Assembly (NCBI GenBank): GCA_947074195.1
Contig: CAMTOS010000022.1
Span: 1-35,816 of the forward strand
DNA length: 35,816 nucleotides
Source: an uncultured Bacteroides sp.
GTDB taxonomy: Bacteria; Bacteroidota; Bacteroidia; Bacteroidales; Bacteroidaceae
Direction of reading: 5' to 3'
A program made the position numbers and the translations under genes. Numbering within the stretch: the first letter of the stretch is position 1; every line of letters starts with the position of its first letter. Below the pieces are notes generated by a model. That model saw only the letters and a program-made list of their open reading frames with translations, made no database searches and was not told the origin of the DNA. Positions 17,704 through 25,984 of the stretch are shown in pieces.

Positions 17704-17711
17704 CAAAAATA
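17704..17711 (-). promoter_or_regulatory. Probable -7 element of the Sus-type operon promoter
   Basis: On the minus strand the bases read TATTTTTG, a match to TAnnTTTG, and I find no other match in the spacer. No clear -33 TTTG lies at the usual distance, so an activator or alternative factor may be needed. Transcription would start near 17697, leaving a leader of about 250 nt. Confidence 0.5.
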
Positions 17712-17957
17712 GGTAAAACGATAGAAGTCAGGAGAATGTACTACCCAAAATTTAGATAGCTCAAAGAATATTAATATATTTATACTTTTAGACTCTGTTT
17801 TGTGTTAGATTATCAGTTATTGCCCGAATTTTGTTCATTTCACGATAAAATCGCCCCTCGATAGCTTCAAACGCGTATTTATTAATATTATTGAAAGATG
17901 CTTTGGTAATGATAAAAAACGGGAAAAATCAGTATATGCTTTTAGTAGTTGGAGATC

Positions 17958-17985
17958 ATGCATTCCCTGCACGCAGGAAATGCAT
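17958..17985 (-). other. Hairpin downstream of the lrgAB-GNAT cluster
   Basis: A 12-bp stem around the loop CACG (17970-17973). On the plus strand the stem has a C-A mismatch; on the minus strand this becomes a G-U wobble, so the structure favours minus-strand RNA. It could mark the 3' end of the acetyltransferase transcript. There is no T run, so it is not a standard intrinsic terminator. Confidence 0.4.
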
Positions 17986-18077
17986 TGAATAAAAGTACGC
18001 AAAGGTTAGGATATTATGGTGTTTTTGGTGATGTGTAAATATCAGTAAATTAGTGTGTTAACGCGGGTGTTCTGGCA

Positions 18078-18159
18078 AGCTGTTGCCGGCTTATCAGCAA
18101 GCTGTCCTCAGCCTGACGGCAAGCTATTGCCAGCACGTTAGATAGCTATTGCCGGAAAA
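18078..18159 (+). repeat. Intergenic 22-nt-period repeat element, copy B
   Basis: On the plus strand there are three full 22-nt units (18078-18099, 18100-18121, 18122-18143) and a truncated fourth (18144-18159) ending in GCCGGAAAA, the same end as copy A. All units begin AGCT. The first about 30 nt, including CTGGCA just upstream, match copy C nearly base for base. CTGGCAA (18072-18078) pairs with TTGCCAG (18127-18133). The element ends just before the last codon of the GNAT gene on the opposite strand. Confidence 0.87.
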
Positions 18160-18162
18160 GTA

Positions 18163-19182
18163 TCAATTCATCATCAGTGACATATAGGGAAAAAGCGGTT
18201 TCAGAAGGATTTCTGTAAGCTGATGGATATCTGTTACATTGGATGGACTTAAAATTGTTTCTGATGAAACTATGCATTTTCCGTTTTCAAGATGATAATG
18301 ACCATTGTTGGCAGGAAGCTGTTTGTCAGAAATATAGAAATTACCGCTATAAGCAGGGAAAGTTTCGGCATAGGCTTTGAGAAAGGCTTCGGCATGAATA
18401 ATTCTTGCCATGCCCAAATGAATGTGCGGTGAATTCCCGTTGTTGCTTACAGGACATAATCGTAAAACCGGAGCAGGGGCGTAGTTTTTACCGATATATA
18501 AAAGTAGATTCTCTTCGGTTTCCGTATCATCGGCAAAGAACTCGATAATCTCTGTGTTTTCTTCTTTGGAAACACAGAACGCCAGTCCGCTGATCTTTCC
18601 TTCTTTAGAGGCAATAAACAATTGGCCACCGCTCAGCTGAAGATCATCGAGTACCGCGTTCAGATCATCGGCCGTATGCAGCAAGGCGAAACTTCTTTCA
18701 CGCTGCTTTTTATCGAAGTAGCGGTAAACTTCTTCGAAATGATGCTCATACGTGTATATATGTATAGCTTCAGTTTGAATATTCTTCTCAGATTTTACAG
18801 GGATAGTCGAATAATCGAACACAAACTCAAACCCCATTTTCCGGTAATAACCGGCTAGCCAGCCTTCGGCCGGAATAAGTGTGCCAAGTGCAATATCATC
18901 GGCAAACATCTTCTCTAACGAAAGCTGCATCAGTTGCTTGCCAACTCCTTTGTTACGGTAATCTGGATGTGTGCAAACACCGGAGATGTAAGACGTGGAA
19001 ATCGTGCTTTTGCCAAACTGCATGGGGTAGGGAATAAGCTGAAGTGCAGAAACAATACGACCATCTTCGGCAATAGCAATATTGCGTTCATCGGAGTAGC
19101 GTTTAGCGAAATAGATGTCCATAAACTCTTCACTGTCGCCAAAACAAAGCTTCCATAGTTTTCTCACTTCCTCTTTCATCAC
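18163..19182 (-). CDS. GNAT family N-acetyltransferase
   Basis: A protein of 339 residues. The N-terminal GNAT domain (about 1-160) has the acetyl-CoA pyrophosphate loop YRNKGVGKQLM (Arg76-Gly79-Gly81). It is preceded by the strand ISGVCTHPDYR and followed by a GYYRKMGFEF strand (about residues 111-120) that closes the fold. The length and C-terminal extension (about 170-339) recall two-domain GNAT proteins with an Eis/SCP2-like tail. The acceptor substrate cannot be read from sequence. It starts 3 nt after the DUF2156 gene, so the two are co-expressed. It is the last gene of the minus-strand group that begins with lrgA. Confidence 0.85.
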   Translation of the reverse strand: MMKEEVRKLWKLCFGDSEEFMDIYFAKRYSDERNIAIAEDGRIVSALQLIPYPMQFGKSTISTSYISGVCTHPDYRNKGVGKQLMQLSLEKMFADDIALGTLIPAEGWLAGYYRKMGFEFVFDYSTIPVKSEKNIQTEAIHIYTYEHHFEEVYRYFDKKQRERSFALLHTADDLNAVLDDLQLSGGQLFIASKEGKISGLAFCVSKEENTEIIEFFADDTETEENLLLYIGKNYAPAPVLRLCPVSNNGNSPHIHLGMARIIHAEAFLKAYAETFPAYSGNFYISDKQLPANNGHYHLENGKCIVSSETILSPSNVTDIHQLTEILLKPLFPYMSLMMN

Positions 19183-19185
19183 CTA

Positions 19186-20103
19186 TTACCATTTAATCAT
19201 TTCGCACGGATTTTCTTTCAGACAAGCCATATGCTTTTCAAGCAACATCACCGGATGGTAAGATAGCTTCGCTTTGCGCAGCCCTTCGAGTCCAAGATCT
19301 TCTTCGCGATTAATAAATTCGTATTTCTCGGGAATCTGATTGGCAAATTCATAATTAATCATAGTATAAGCACCTTCTATGTTGGTGTCGGCTTTCTCGA
19401 TGTGCACTCCAAAATGCGTCTGGTTTATCGGCATACCAAAAGTAAAGGCGGCAATTTTACCATCTACGTGCAGAATACCTCCGTTAAGACCAAGTTCCCC
19501 GTAATGGTTCAGTGCATAAATCAGTGCCTCGCGTTCGCTGCCCATCCCAACATTCTGGTCGCAATTGTTCGCCCGGCACCATTCTTCTTCCAGCGCCAGG
19601 CACTCTGGAATGTGCTCCGTGCGGAGTTCGCTGTATGTATAGTTGGGATAAGTGTTCTTAAACTTATTGATATGATTTCTTTTCGACTGAAACTTTTTGC
19701 CTTTTAATGTGGCAAGATCGGTGCGCGCATAGATATAATCCGTATAATCGCGATCGGAGGTAAATTCAAAAACTCCGGGAAGATGCTCTTCTAAGTCGGC
19801 CTTCATAAATGAGCTGACCCCAAGCAGTCTGAATTTACTGCCACTGGCGCAGGCATCTGCAATCATTAGCTTAACGGTGGCCTTCAAATCTCCGTGACCG
19901 ATCGGCATCATGTAAGCAGGTTCGCCCTCAACCCAGAATTTCAGAATGAGAAAACCATCGATAATGGCATATTTAGTCTGATAAAGAAAACGCCAGCTGC
20001 ACAGATTTGAAAAAGATAAATCGCAATTTCGTCTGCGGCTGTTCAATGTATATGAGGTGATAATGTCTTTATCCTGTATTGTGATATCCTTGAATTCAAT
20101 CAT
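19186..20103 (-). CDS. DUF2156 / phosphatidylglycerol lysyltransferase C-terminal-like protein
   Basis: A soluble protein of 305 residues without signal peptide or membrane segments. Features of the DUF2156 (LPG_synthase_C) GNAT-like fold are visible: NCDLSFSNLCSW near the start, DRDYTDYIY and KKFQSKRNHINKF in the middle, and FINREEDLGLEGLRKAKLSYHP at the end, split across the active-site region. In MprF this domain moves an aminoacyl group from tRNA to lipid. This protein lacks the membrane flippase part, and free-standing homologues are common in Bacteroidota with unknown acceptors. It sits 59 nt after lrgB and 3 nt before the GNAT gene. A role in aminoacylation or cell-envelope modification is inferred only. 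Confidence 0.82.
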   Translation of the reverse strand: MIEFKDITIQDKDIITSYTLNSRRRNCDLSFSNLCSWRFLYQTKYAIIDGFLILKFWVEGEPAYMMPIGHGDLKATVKLMIADACASGSKFRLLGVSSFMKADLEEHLPGVFEFTSDRDYTDYIYARTDLATLKGKKFQSKRNHINKFKNTYPNYTYSELRTEHIPECLALEEEWCRANNCDQNVGMGSEREALIYALNHYGELGLNGGILHVDGKIAAFTFGMPINQTHFGVHIEKADTNIEGAYTMINYEFANQIPEKYEFINREEDLGLEGLRKAKLSYHPVMLLEKHMACLKENPCEMIKW

Positions 20104-20162
20104 AAATATGTTAGTTCTTTTGATAGAAATATATAATATAAACCTGAAATTGGGGCGATTGT

Positions 20163-20858
20163 TTAAAGAATGCCCAAAAGCTGCAGGATTACCGGCGTAA
20201 GAATGGCGGTAAAGATGCCGTTAAGCGTCAGTCCCAGACTGGCATACGCTCCGTATTTGCTGCTCACTTCCATTGCGGCCGATGTACCAACAGCATGTGA
20301 GGCAGTACCCATGGATAAGCCTTGCGCAATCGGACTGTCTACTTTCATAATCTGCATCGTTTTAAAACCGAGCACCGCACCCAGTAAGCCCACGCAAACC
20401 ACCACAGCAGCAGTAAGCGATGGAATACCACCGATACTTTGCGATACCTCCATGGCGATAGGCGTAGTCACCGATTTTGGCGCCAGCGAGAGAATCACCT
20501 CTTGCGATGCTCCCATCCATTTGGCAATAAGCACGACAGAGCAAACACCCACAACGCATCCGGCCAGCTGTGACAGCAAAATAGGCAAGAGCTGTTTCTT
20601 TATCTTTTCTAACTGCAGATAAAGCGGAACACCAAGAGCCACCACGGCAGGTTTTAGCCAGAACTCAATGAGTTTGCCACCCTGACTGTAAGTTTCGTAG
20701 GTGATGCCCGTGCTTTTCAGGAAAATGATGAGCAGGGCAATGGTAATCAGGATAGGGTTCAGTAAAAGAACGCCGGTGCGCTGCTGCAACTTCTTCGCAA
20801 AGAAAAAGAGTCCGAAGGTGAGTGCGAGCAGGAAGAATTCGTTTTCTAAATAATTCAT
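20163..20858 (-). CDS. lrgB: LrgB/CidB family membrane protein
   Basis: A protein of 231 residues starting at ATG 20858. That start codon overlaps the TGA of lrgA (ATGA), a typical coupled start; an upstream in-frame ATG at 20888 lies within lrgA. The sequence is almost wholly hydrophobic, with six to seven membrane helices. It contains the family signatures LAPKSVTTPIAMEVS (about 135-149) and GTASHAVGTSAAMEV (about 193-207). With LrgA it forms a membrane complex described as holin/antiholin-like and, in some Firmicutes, as a facilitator for pyruvate. The pta-ackA operon starts on the opposite strand just beyond lrgA, which fits a role in overflow metabolism. Confidence 0.93.
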   Translation of the reverse strand: MNYLENEFFLLALTFGLFFFAKKLQQRTGVLLLNPILITIALLIIFLKSTGITYETYSQGGKLIEFWLKPAVVALGVPLYLQLEKIKKQLLPILLSQLAGCVVGVCSVVLIAKWMGASQEVILSLAPKSVTTPIAMEVSQSIGGIPSLTAAVVVCVGLLGAVLGFKTMQIMKVDSPIAQGLSMGTASHAVGTSAAMEVSSKYGAYASLGLTLNGIFTAILTPVILQLLGIL

Positions 20859-21193
20859 TTGATGCGGCGTGTTAATTGGTGAACCCATCCGGTAACAACC
20901 AGAACGAGTATGGTACTAACGACTGTAGCCACAACGATAGGCAGCAGTTCGGCTTTGATAATATCGAAATAAAGCATGAGAGCTACACCAGGCGGCACAA
21001 AAAAGAAGCCAAGGTTCTTTACCAGGAAGTCGGAAATGCCCTGAACCCAGTTCAGTTTCACAACACCTGTCTTTAAAAAGAATGTAAGCAGCAGCATGCC
21101 GATGATGCTCGAAGGAAGTTTGATTCCGGTGAGATAAACAATCAGTTCGCCCAGTGCAAGGCAGCCAAAGAGTATGGCACATTGAAGTATCAT
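20855..21193 (-). CDS. lrgA: LrgA/CidA family holin-like membrane protein
   Basis: A protein of 112 residues with four predicted membrane helices (about 3-22, 25-42, 60-78, 84-106). The CidA/LrgA signature is present: GELIVYLTGIKLPSSIIGMLLL (about 15-36, spread over two helices) and FFVPPGVALM (about 64-73). It overlaps lrgB by 4 nt. A candidate promoter lies at 21234-21241. It is probably an inner-membrane partner of LrgB. The holin-like name comes from Staphylococcus; in this context small-molecule export is equally possible. Confidence 0.93.
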   Translation of the reverse strand: MILQCAILFGCLALGELIVYLTGIKLPSSIIGMLLLTFFLKTGVVKLNWVQGISDFLVKNLGFFFVPPGVALMLYFDIIKAELLPIVVATVVSTILVLVVTGWVHQLTRRIK

Positions 21194-21233
21194 AAAAATA
21201 TATGTACTGAGGGTTATTATAAATAGGAAGAGA

Positions 21234-21241
21234 CAAAGTTA
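21234..21241 (-). promoter_or_regulatory. -7 element of the lrgAB promoter
   Basis: The minus strand reads TAACTTTG, matching TAnnTTTG. The start of transcription would be near 21227, about 34 nt before the lrgA ATG. The upstream -33 box is not clear. Confidence 0.55.
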
Positions 21242-21414
21242 GAAATTAGCCTCGTAGTATGTTGCATACCATACTTCTTTTTTAAACTATTTTTTTAAGT
21301 AGAATGTTCTTTAAGAAGTCTTTGCATCTTTGTCAGAAAGGTATCGTGTGCGAAAACAATACAAGAATGTTAAATTATGTAGTAAGCGCACGTTATTGAT
21401 AAAAAAATAGTGAT

Positions 21415-21450
21415 TTTGCAATGTAGATATAGCAAAAAACTATACTTTTG
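21415..21450 (+). promoter_or_regulatory. Promoter of pta-ackA
   Basis: TTTG at 21415-21418 and TACTTTTG at 21443-21450 (followed by C) match the Bacteroidota housekeeping promoter. Spacing is 24 nt, slightly long. Transcription would start near 21457, giving a leader of about 45 nt. Confidence 0.65.
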
Positions 21451-21502
21451 CACACGATTAACAAATCAAATCCCTGAAATCATACTACAATAAATAATTG
21501 AT

Positions 21503-22522
21503 ATGCTTAAATTAATCAATTCGATTGTTGAGCGCGCCAAAGCTGACCGCCAACGTATTGTTCTTCCAGAAGGAACAGAAGAAAGAACTCTGAAAGCTGC
21601 CAACCAGATTTTAACAGATGAAGTAGCTGACCTGATCTTATTGGGTAATCCACAGGAAATCCAGGATGCTGCAACGAAATGGGGTTTAGGAAACATTAAG
21701 AAGGCGACGATCATCGACCCGACTAATCATCCTAAAAAAGCAGAATATGCTCAGTTGCTTTTCGATTTGCGTAAAGCGAAAGGTATGACAGAAGAACAAG
21801 CTGCTACTTTGGTCGAAAATCCTCTTTACCTGGGTTGTTTAATTATTAAAGCAGGCGATGCAGATGGTCAGTTGGCTGGTGCACAAAACACTACCGGTGA
21901 CGTATTACGTCCTGCATTGCAAATTATCAAGACTGTTCCTGGTATCACTGTAGTATCGGGTGCAATGTTATTGTTAACTCATGCTCCTGAGTTCGGTCAG
22001 AACGGTATCCTTGTAATGGGTGACGTTGCTGTAACTCCGGATCCTACTGCTGAACAATTGGCACAGATCGCTGTATGTACTGCACAGACTGCTAAAGCTG
22101 TGGTAGGCATCGAAGATCCTCAAGTAGCATTGTTGAGCTTCTCTACAAAAGGTTCTGCAAAAAGTCCTGCTGTTGATAAAGTAATCGAAGCAGTAAAAAT
22201 CGCTAAAGAACTTGATCCGACTCTTTCATTGGATGGTGAACTTCAGGCTGATGCTGCATTGGTTCCTGAAATCGGCGCAAGCAAAGCTCCGGGTTCAACT
22301 GTTGCTGGTCATGCAAATGTATTGATCGTTCCTAACCTTGAGGTAGGTAACATCTCTTATAAACTGGTACAACGCCTTGGTCACGCTGACGCAGTTGGTC
22401 CAATCCTTCAGGGTATTGCCCGTCCGGTAAACGACTTGTCTCGCGGATGTTCAATCGAAGACGTATATCGCATGATCGCTATTACAGCTAATCAGGCAAT
22501 TGCAGCAAAAAAACAAAATTAA
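21503..22522 (+). CDS. pta: Phosphate acetyltransferase
   Basis: A protein of 339 residues, the length of the short Pta form that has only the catalytic PTA_PTB domain. Family motifs include QRIVLPEGTEERTLKAA at about 17-33, the GCLIIKAGDADGQLAGA loop at about 111-127, GDVAVTPDPTAEQLA at about 173-187, and PGSTVAGHANVLIVPNLEVGN near 264-284, which forms the CoA/phosphate site. It converts acetyl-CoA and phosphate to acetyl phosphate in the cytoplasm, the first step of acetate formation with substrate-level ATP gain. ackA follows after 21 nt. The start ATG has no Shine-Dalgarno but an A-rich leader, as is normal in the phylum. Confidence 0.98.
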   Translation: MLKLINSIVERAKADRQRIVLPEGTEERTLKAANQILTDEVADLILLGNPQEIQDAATKWGLGNIKKATIIDPTNHPKKAEYAQLLFDLRKAKGMTEEQAATLVENPLYLGCLIIKAGDADGQLAGAQNTTGDVLRPALQIIKTVPGITVVSGAMLLLTHAPEFGQNGILVMGDVAVTPDPTAEQLAQIAVCTAQTAKAVVGIEDPQVALLSFSTKGSAKSPAVDKVIEAVKIAKELDPTLSLDGELQADAALVPEIGASKAPGSTVAGHANVLIVPNLEVGNISYKLVQRLGHADAVGPILQGIARPVNDLSRGCSIEDVYRMIAITANQAIAAKKQN

Positions 22523-22543
22523 ATTATTAAGCAAGATTATATT

Positions 22544-23740
22544 ATGAAGATTCTGGTATTAAACTGTGGTAGTTCGTCTATTAAGTACAAATTGTTCGAG
22601 ATGAACACGCAAGAAGTAATCGCTCAGGGCGGAATTGAGAAACTTGGTTTGAAAGACTCTTTCCTGAAGTTTACTTTGCCTAACGGTGAAAAGAAAGTAA
22701 TTGAAAAAGATATTCCTGAACACACTATCGGTGTGGACTTTATCTTGCAGACTTTGGTGCACCCTGAATATGGTGCATTGAAATCATTGAGCGAAATCGA
22801 TGCTGTAGGTCACCGTATGGTACATGGTGGTGAGCGTTTCAGCAAATCTGTATTGCTGAACCAGGAAGTACTTGATGCTTTCGCAGCTTGCAACGATCTT
22901 GCTCCTCTACACAATCCTGCTAACCTGAAAGGTGTAAATGCAGTAACTAAAATTATGCCTAACGTTCCTCAGGTTGGTGTATTCGATACAGCATTCCACC
23001 AAACTATGCCTGAGCATGCATATCTTTATGCAATTCCTTACGAATTGTACAAAAAATATGGCGTACGCCGTTACGGTTTCCACGGAACATCTCACCGCTA
23101 CGTTTCACAACGTGTATGCGATTTCCTTGGCGTGAAACCAGAAGAAAAGAAAATCATTACTTGCCATATTGGTAACGGTGGTTCTATCTGTGCAGTTAAA
23201 TACGGTAAATCAGTAGATACATCAATGGGTCTTACTCCACTCGAAGGTTTGATGATGGGTACTCGTTCTGGTGATATCGATGCTGGTGCTGTAACATTCA
23301 TCATGGAAAAAGAAGGCTTGACTCCATCGGGCGTTTCTAAATTGTTGAATACAAAAAGTGGTGTACTTGGCGTTTTCGGTAAATCAAGCGATATGCGCGA
23401 ACTTGAAGATGCTGTAGCAGAAGGTGTTGACCACATGGCTATCCTTGCTGACGACATGTACGACTACCGTATTAAGAAATATATCGGTGCTTATGCTGCT
23501 GCTATGGGCGGTGTAGACATCATCCTGTTCACTGGTGGTGTTGGTGAAAACCAGGCTACTTGCCGTTCAGGTGCTTGCGAAGGTCTTGAGTACATGGGTG
23601 TGAAAATCGATGACGCTAAGAACAACGTTCGCGGTAAAGAAGCTATCATCTCTACAGACGATTCTAAAGTAACTGTATGTGTTATCCCAACTGACGAAGA
23701 GTTGTTGATTGCATCTGATACTTTGAGCATTGTAGGCTAA
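22544..23740 (+). CDS. ackA: Acetate kinase
   Basis: A protein of 398 residues, the full ASKHA-fold acetate kinase length. Signatures include ILVLNCGSSSIKYK (2-15), GHRMVHGGE, FDTAFHQTMP, YGFHGTSHRYV (the catalytic Arg/His region), ITCHIGNGGS (the phosphate loop), GDIDAGAV and FTGGVGEN near the C-terminus. It converts acetyl phosphate and ADP to acetate and ATP, completing the Pta-AckA route that gives this fermenter acetate and ATP. It is co-transcribed with pta and followed by a strong bidirectional terminator. Confidence 0.98.
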   Translation: MKILVLNCGSSSIKYKLFEMNTQEVIAQGGIEKLGLKDSFLKFTLPNGEKKVIEKDIPEHTIGVDFILQTLVHPEYGALKSLSEIDAVGHRMVHGGERFSKSVLLNQEVLDAFAACNDLAPLHNPANLKGVNAVTKIMPNVPQVGVFDTAFHQTMPEHAYLYAIPYELYKKYGVRRYGFHGTSHRYVSQRVCDFLGVKPEEKKIITCHIGNGGSICAVKYGKSVDTSMGLTPLEGLMMGTRSGDIDAGAVTFIMEKEGLTPSGVSKLLNTKSGVLGVFGKSSDMRELEDAVAEGVDHMAILADDMYDYRIKKYIGAYAAAMGGVDIILFTGGVGENQATCRSGACEGLEYMGVKIDDAKNNVRGKEAIISTDDSKVTVCVIPTDEELLIASDTLSIVG

Positions 23741-23765
23741 GCAAAAGGTTATTAAGTAAGATAAA

Positions 23766-23810
23766 GAAAAAGGCAGTAGCGTTGAATAACGCTCTGCCTT
23801 TTCTTGTTTA
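23766..23810. terminator. Bidirectional intrinsic terminator after ackA
   Basis: The stem AAAGGCAG-AGCGTT / AACGCT-CTGCCTTT (one bulged T) surrounds the loop GAAT. It is followed on the plus strand by TTTTCTTGTTT and on the minus strand by TTTTTCTTT. It can serve both ackA (plus) and the converging 7TM-HD gene (minus), whose stop lies at 23833. Confidence 0.9.
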
Positions 23811-23832
23811 TGGCGGGTAGATAAATACCTGC

Positions 23833-25893
23833 CTATTTTTTTAGCTCCGGATAACTGATGCGGGTATGATGTATAATCTTCAGTTTATCCTTGAATGCCG
23901 CTTTAATATCTTCTATATCTTTAAAGGTAATAGGGCAGCTCTTGAAATAACCATCAGCCACTTGAGCATCGATAATTCGGTCTACCAGTTCACTAATACT
24001 CTCTTCGGTGTATTCTGAAAGACTGCGCGAAGCAGCTTCTACGGCATCGGCCATCATTAATATAGCTGTTTCCTTTGAGTAAGGATTCACGCCGGGGTAG
24101 GTAAATTTCTCTTCATCGGGTGTTTCCCCGGGATGCTCGTTCATCCAGGAGATAAGGAAATATTTGGTCTTCCCGTGTCCGTGATGTGTGGTGATAAAGT
24201 CTTTAATCACACTCGGCAGATTATGCTTATCGGCCAGCTTCACCCCATCGTTCACATGATTGATCACGACTTGCGCGCTCTGCTCATAGTTCAGACTCTT
24301 ATGTGGGTTTACTCCACCCGACTGGTTCTCGGTAAAGAACGCAGGGTTTTCCATCTTTCCGATATCATGATACAGCGCACCGGTACGTACCAATTGACTC
24401 TTTGCCCCGATACGATTCGCTGCTTCGGCAGCAAGATTAGCCACCTGCATGGAATGCTGGAATGTTCCAGGAACTGTCTCGGCCATCTGGCGCAACAATG
24501 GATTATTGATATTCGAAAGCTCTACCAGCGTCACATTCGATGTAAAGCCGAAGAGTTTTTCCAGCAAGAACAGCAATGGGTAGGCGAACAGTAGTAATAT
24601 CCCGTTTATAATAAAGTAGATATAGATTCGTCCGTTCATCTTCGAGAAATCATTCTCGGTTATCAGTTCGAAAGCCAGATAGGTAATCATGTAAGTCACC
24701 GCTACAATAATGGCCGTGCGGAACAGCTGAGAGCGTTCGGACAATTCGCGCAGACTGAATATGGCTGCCATACCTGCCGCCAGCTGAACCAGTATAAACT
24801 CATGGGGCAAACGCAGGTTGATAGAGCAAATCAGTATCGTCATGATGTACGACAAGAAAGCTGTGCGGGAGTCGAGAAAGACACGTACCGCAATTGCCAT
24901 CATGGCAAAGGGCAGAATGTTAATATTGATCACCGTACGTTCGGCAATCAGTGACGTGCTGATACAATAGATGACAACAAGCGAGAATATCAGTAGTAAC
25001 GCTCCCCGGTGTTTGAAGAATTCCTTCCGGAAAATCTCTATATAAAGCATCAGGAAGAAGATAAAGATACCCACCAGAAGTATTTGTCCGGTAAGAATAA
25101 GGCGACGTTGTCCGGAAGTCTCGCTGCGCTGAATAGACTCACGCTTTAATGATTCCAGTATTCTGTACTTCTCCGGACTCACAATCTCGCCACGGTCAAT
25201 AATCTTCTGACCACTTAGAATACCTCCGCTGGCCCATGAATAATTACGTAGCATATCATCCTTGGCCGATAACGAACGCTCTGAATCATAAGTCAGGTTA
25301 GGAGTGATGAGATCACTAAGATTACACTGCCGCAGAATTTCGGGCCTGTAGTAAACCGAGTCTGCGTTAAGCAAATATTCGTAAGCTCTCTTTGCGGTAA
25401 ACAGATTCCTGACCGCCTCATTCTTAGAATCACGGTTCTCCACGACGCGGATCTCCGTGGTACTGTCATTCTCGAGTGTAATTGCATTATTGTTTGAAAT
25501 CACACCTCGACTATATATCTCCTTTAATGTATGTTCCAGATACTGCAGATAATCGCTCGATGGCAAAAGCTTCTTAAGGTTACTCTGATAACCCTTCCGG
25601 AGTTTATCCATTGCTTCCTTCTCCACATCCTTATTCAGATTGTAGTAGGGACGGAACGATTGCATCAAACTATCCTGTTCGCGTTTAATCACCCCGTCAT
25701 CCTTGAAGATAGGAAAGTCGAATGTAGCCATCAGCTGACTATACTTCCAGGGTTTGTTGATATCGAACTGATAATTGAATTTCGCTTCGCGGGGTAAGAA
25801 GTAAACTATCACTGCAACAGTGATGACAAATATGGAGAATTTGAAAATAATATTTTTATATGGTATGCTCTTTTTACGCTTGCTGTAACCCAT
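23833..25893 (-). CDS. 7TM-HD domain phosphodiesterase (PgpH-type)
   Basis: A protein of 686 residues. One N-terminal membrane helix (about 16-33) is followed by a large extracytoplasmic 7TMR-HDED domain (about 35-265). Seven membrane helices follow (about 268-455), then a cytoplasmic HD domain with its metal ligands: His480 (FQHSM), His509-Asp510 (YHDIGK), His546, the THHGHG histidines near 570-573 and an Asp near 615 in MMADAVEAASRS. This domain order is that of PgpH, which hydrolyses cyclic di-AMP to pApA. The family in Bacteroidota is generally annotated the same way, but its nucleotide is not proven here. It stands alone on the minus strand and shares the terminator after ackA. Confidence 0.92.
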   Translation of the reverse strand: MGYSKRKKSIPYKNIIFKFSIFVITVAVIVYFLPREAKFNYQFDINKPWKYSQLMATFDFPIFKDDGVIKREQDSLMQSFRPYYNLNKDVEKEAMDKLRKGYQSNLKKLLPSSDYLQYLEHTLKEIYSRGVISNNNAITLENDSTTEIRVVENRDSKNEAVRNLFTAKRAYEYLLNADSVYYRPEILRQCNLSDLITPNLTYDSERSLSAKDDMLRNYSWASGGILSGQKIIDRGEIVSPEKYRILESLKRESIQRSETSGQRRLILTGQILLVGIFIFFLMLYIEIFRKEFFKHRGALLLIFSLVVIYCISTSLIAERTVININILPFAMMAIAVRVFLDSRTAFLSYIMTILICSINLRLPHEFILVQLAAGMAAIFSLRELSERSQLFRTAIIVAVTYMITYLAFELITENDFSKMNGRIYIYFIINGILLLFAYPLLFLLEKLFGFTSNVTLVELSNINNPLLRQMAETVPGTFQHSMQVANLAAEAANRIGAKSQLVRTGALYHDIGKMENPAFFTENQSGGVNPHKSLNYEQSAQVVINHVNDGVKLADKHNLPSVIKDFITTHHGHGKTKYFLISWMNEHPGETPDEEKFTYPGVNPYSKETAILMMADAVEAASRSLSEYTEESISELVDRIIDAQVADGYFKSCPITFKDIEDIKAAFKDKLKIIHHTRISYPELKK

Positions 25894-25984
25894 AAAACTC
25901 TATTTTTTGCGCAAATTACAAAAAAAGGCGTAAAAACACACTTATAGCGATAACTATCTTCTGATAAAGGGCTAAAATATTTAA

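Larger units (their letters stand above)
17446..18077. other. Long non-coding spacer upstream of the SusC-like gene
   Basis: AT-rich interval without a convincing gene on either strand. It holds the probable operon promoter (17704-17711), a leader of about 250 nt with small hairpins (TCATCA/TGATGA at about 17497-17516 and TTCTGA/TCAGAA at 17580-17602), and a 12-bp hairpin at 17958-17985. A copy of the 22-nt repeat element follows. No regulator gene is present, so control probably acts through this leader or through a distant factor. Confidence 0.55.
21194..21502. other. Divergent intergenic region between lrgA and pta
   Basis: This spacer carries back-to-back promoters: minus-strand TAACTTTG (21234-21241) for lrgAB and plus-strand TACTTTTG (21443-21450) for pta-ackA. 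GTATG-TTG-CATAC is an inverted repeat at about 21257-21269, just upstream of the lrgA -7 element, and is a possible operator. No gene is seen. Confidence 0.6.

Noticed and set aside
20859..20888. Upstream ATG for lrgB
   Set aside because: It lies within lrgA; the ATGA overlap at 20858 gives the normal LrgB N-terminus.
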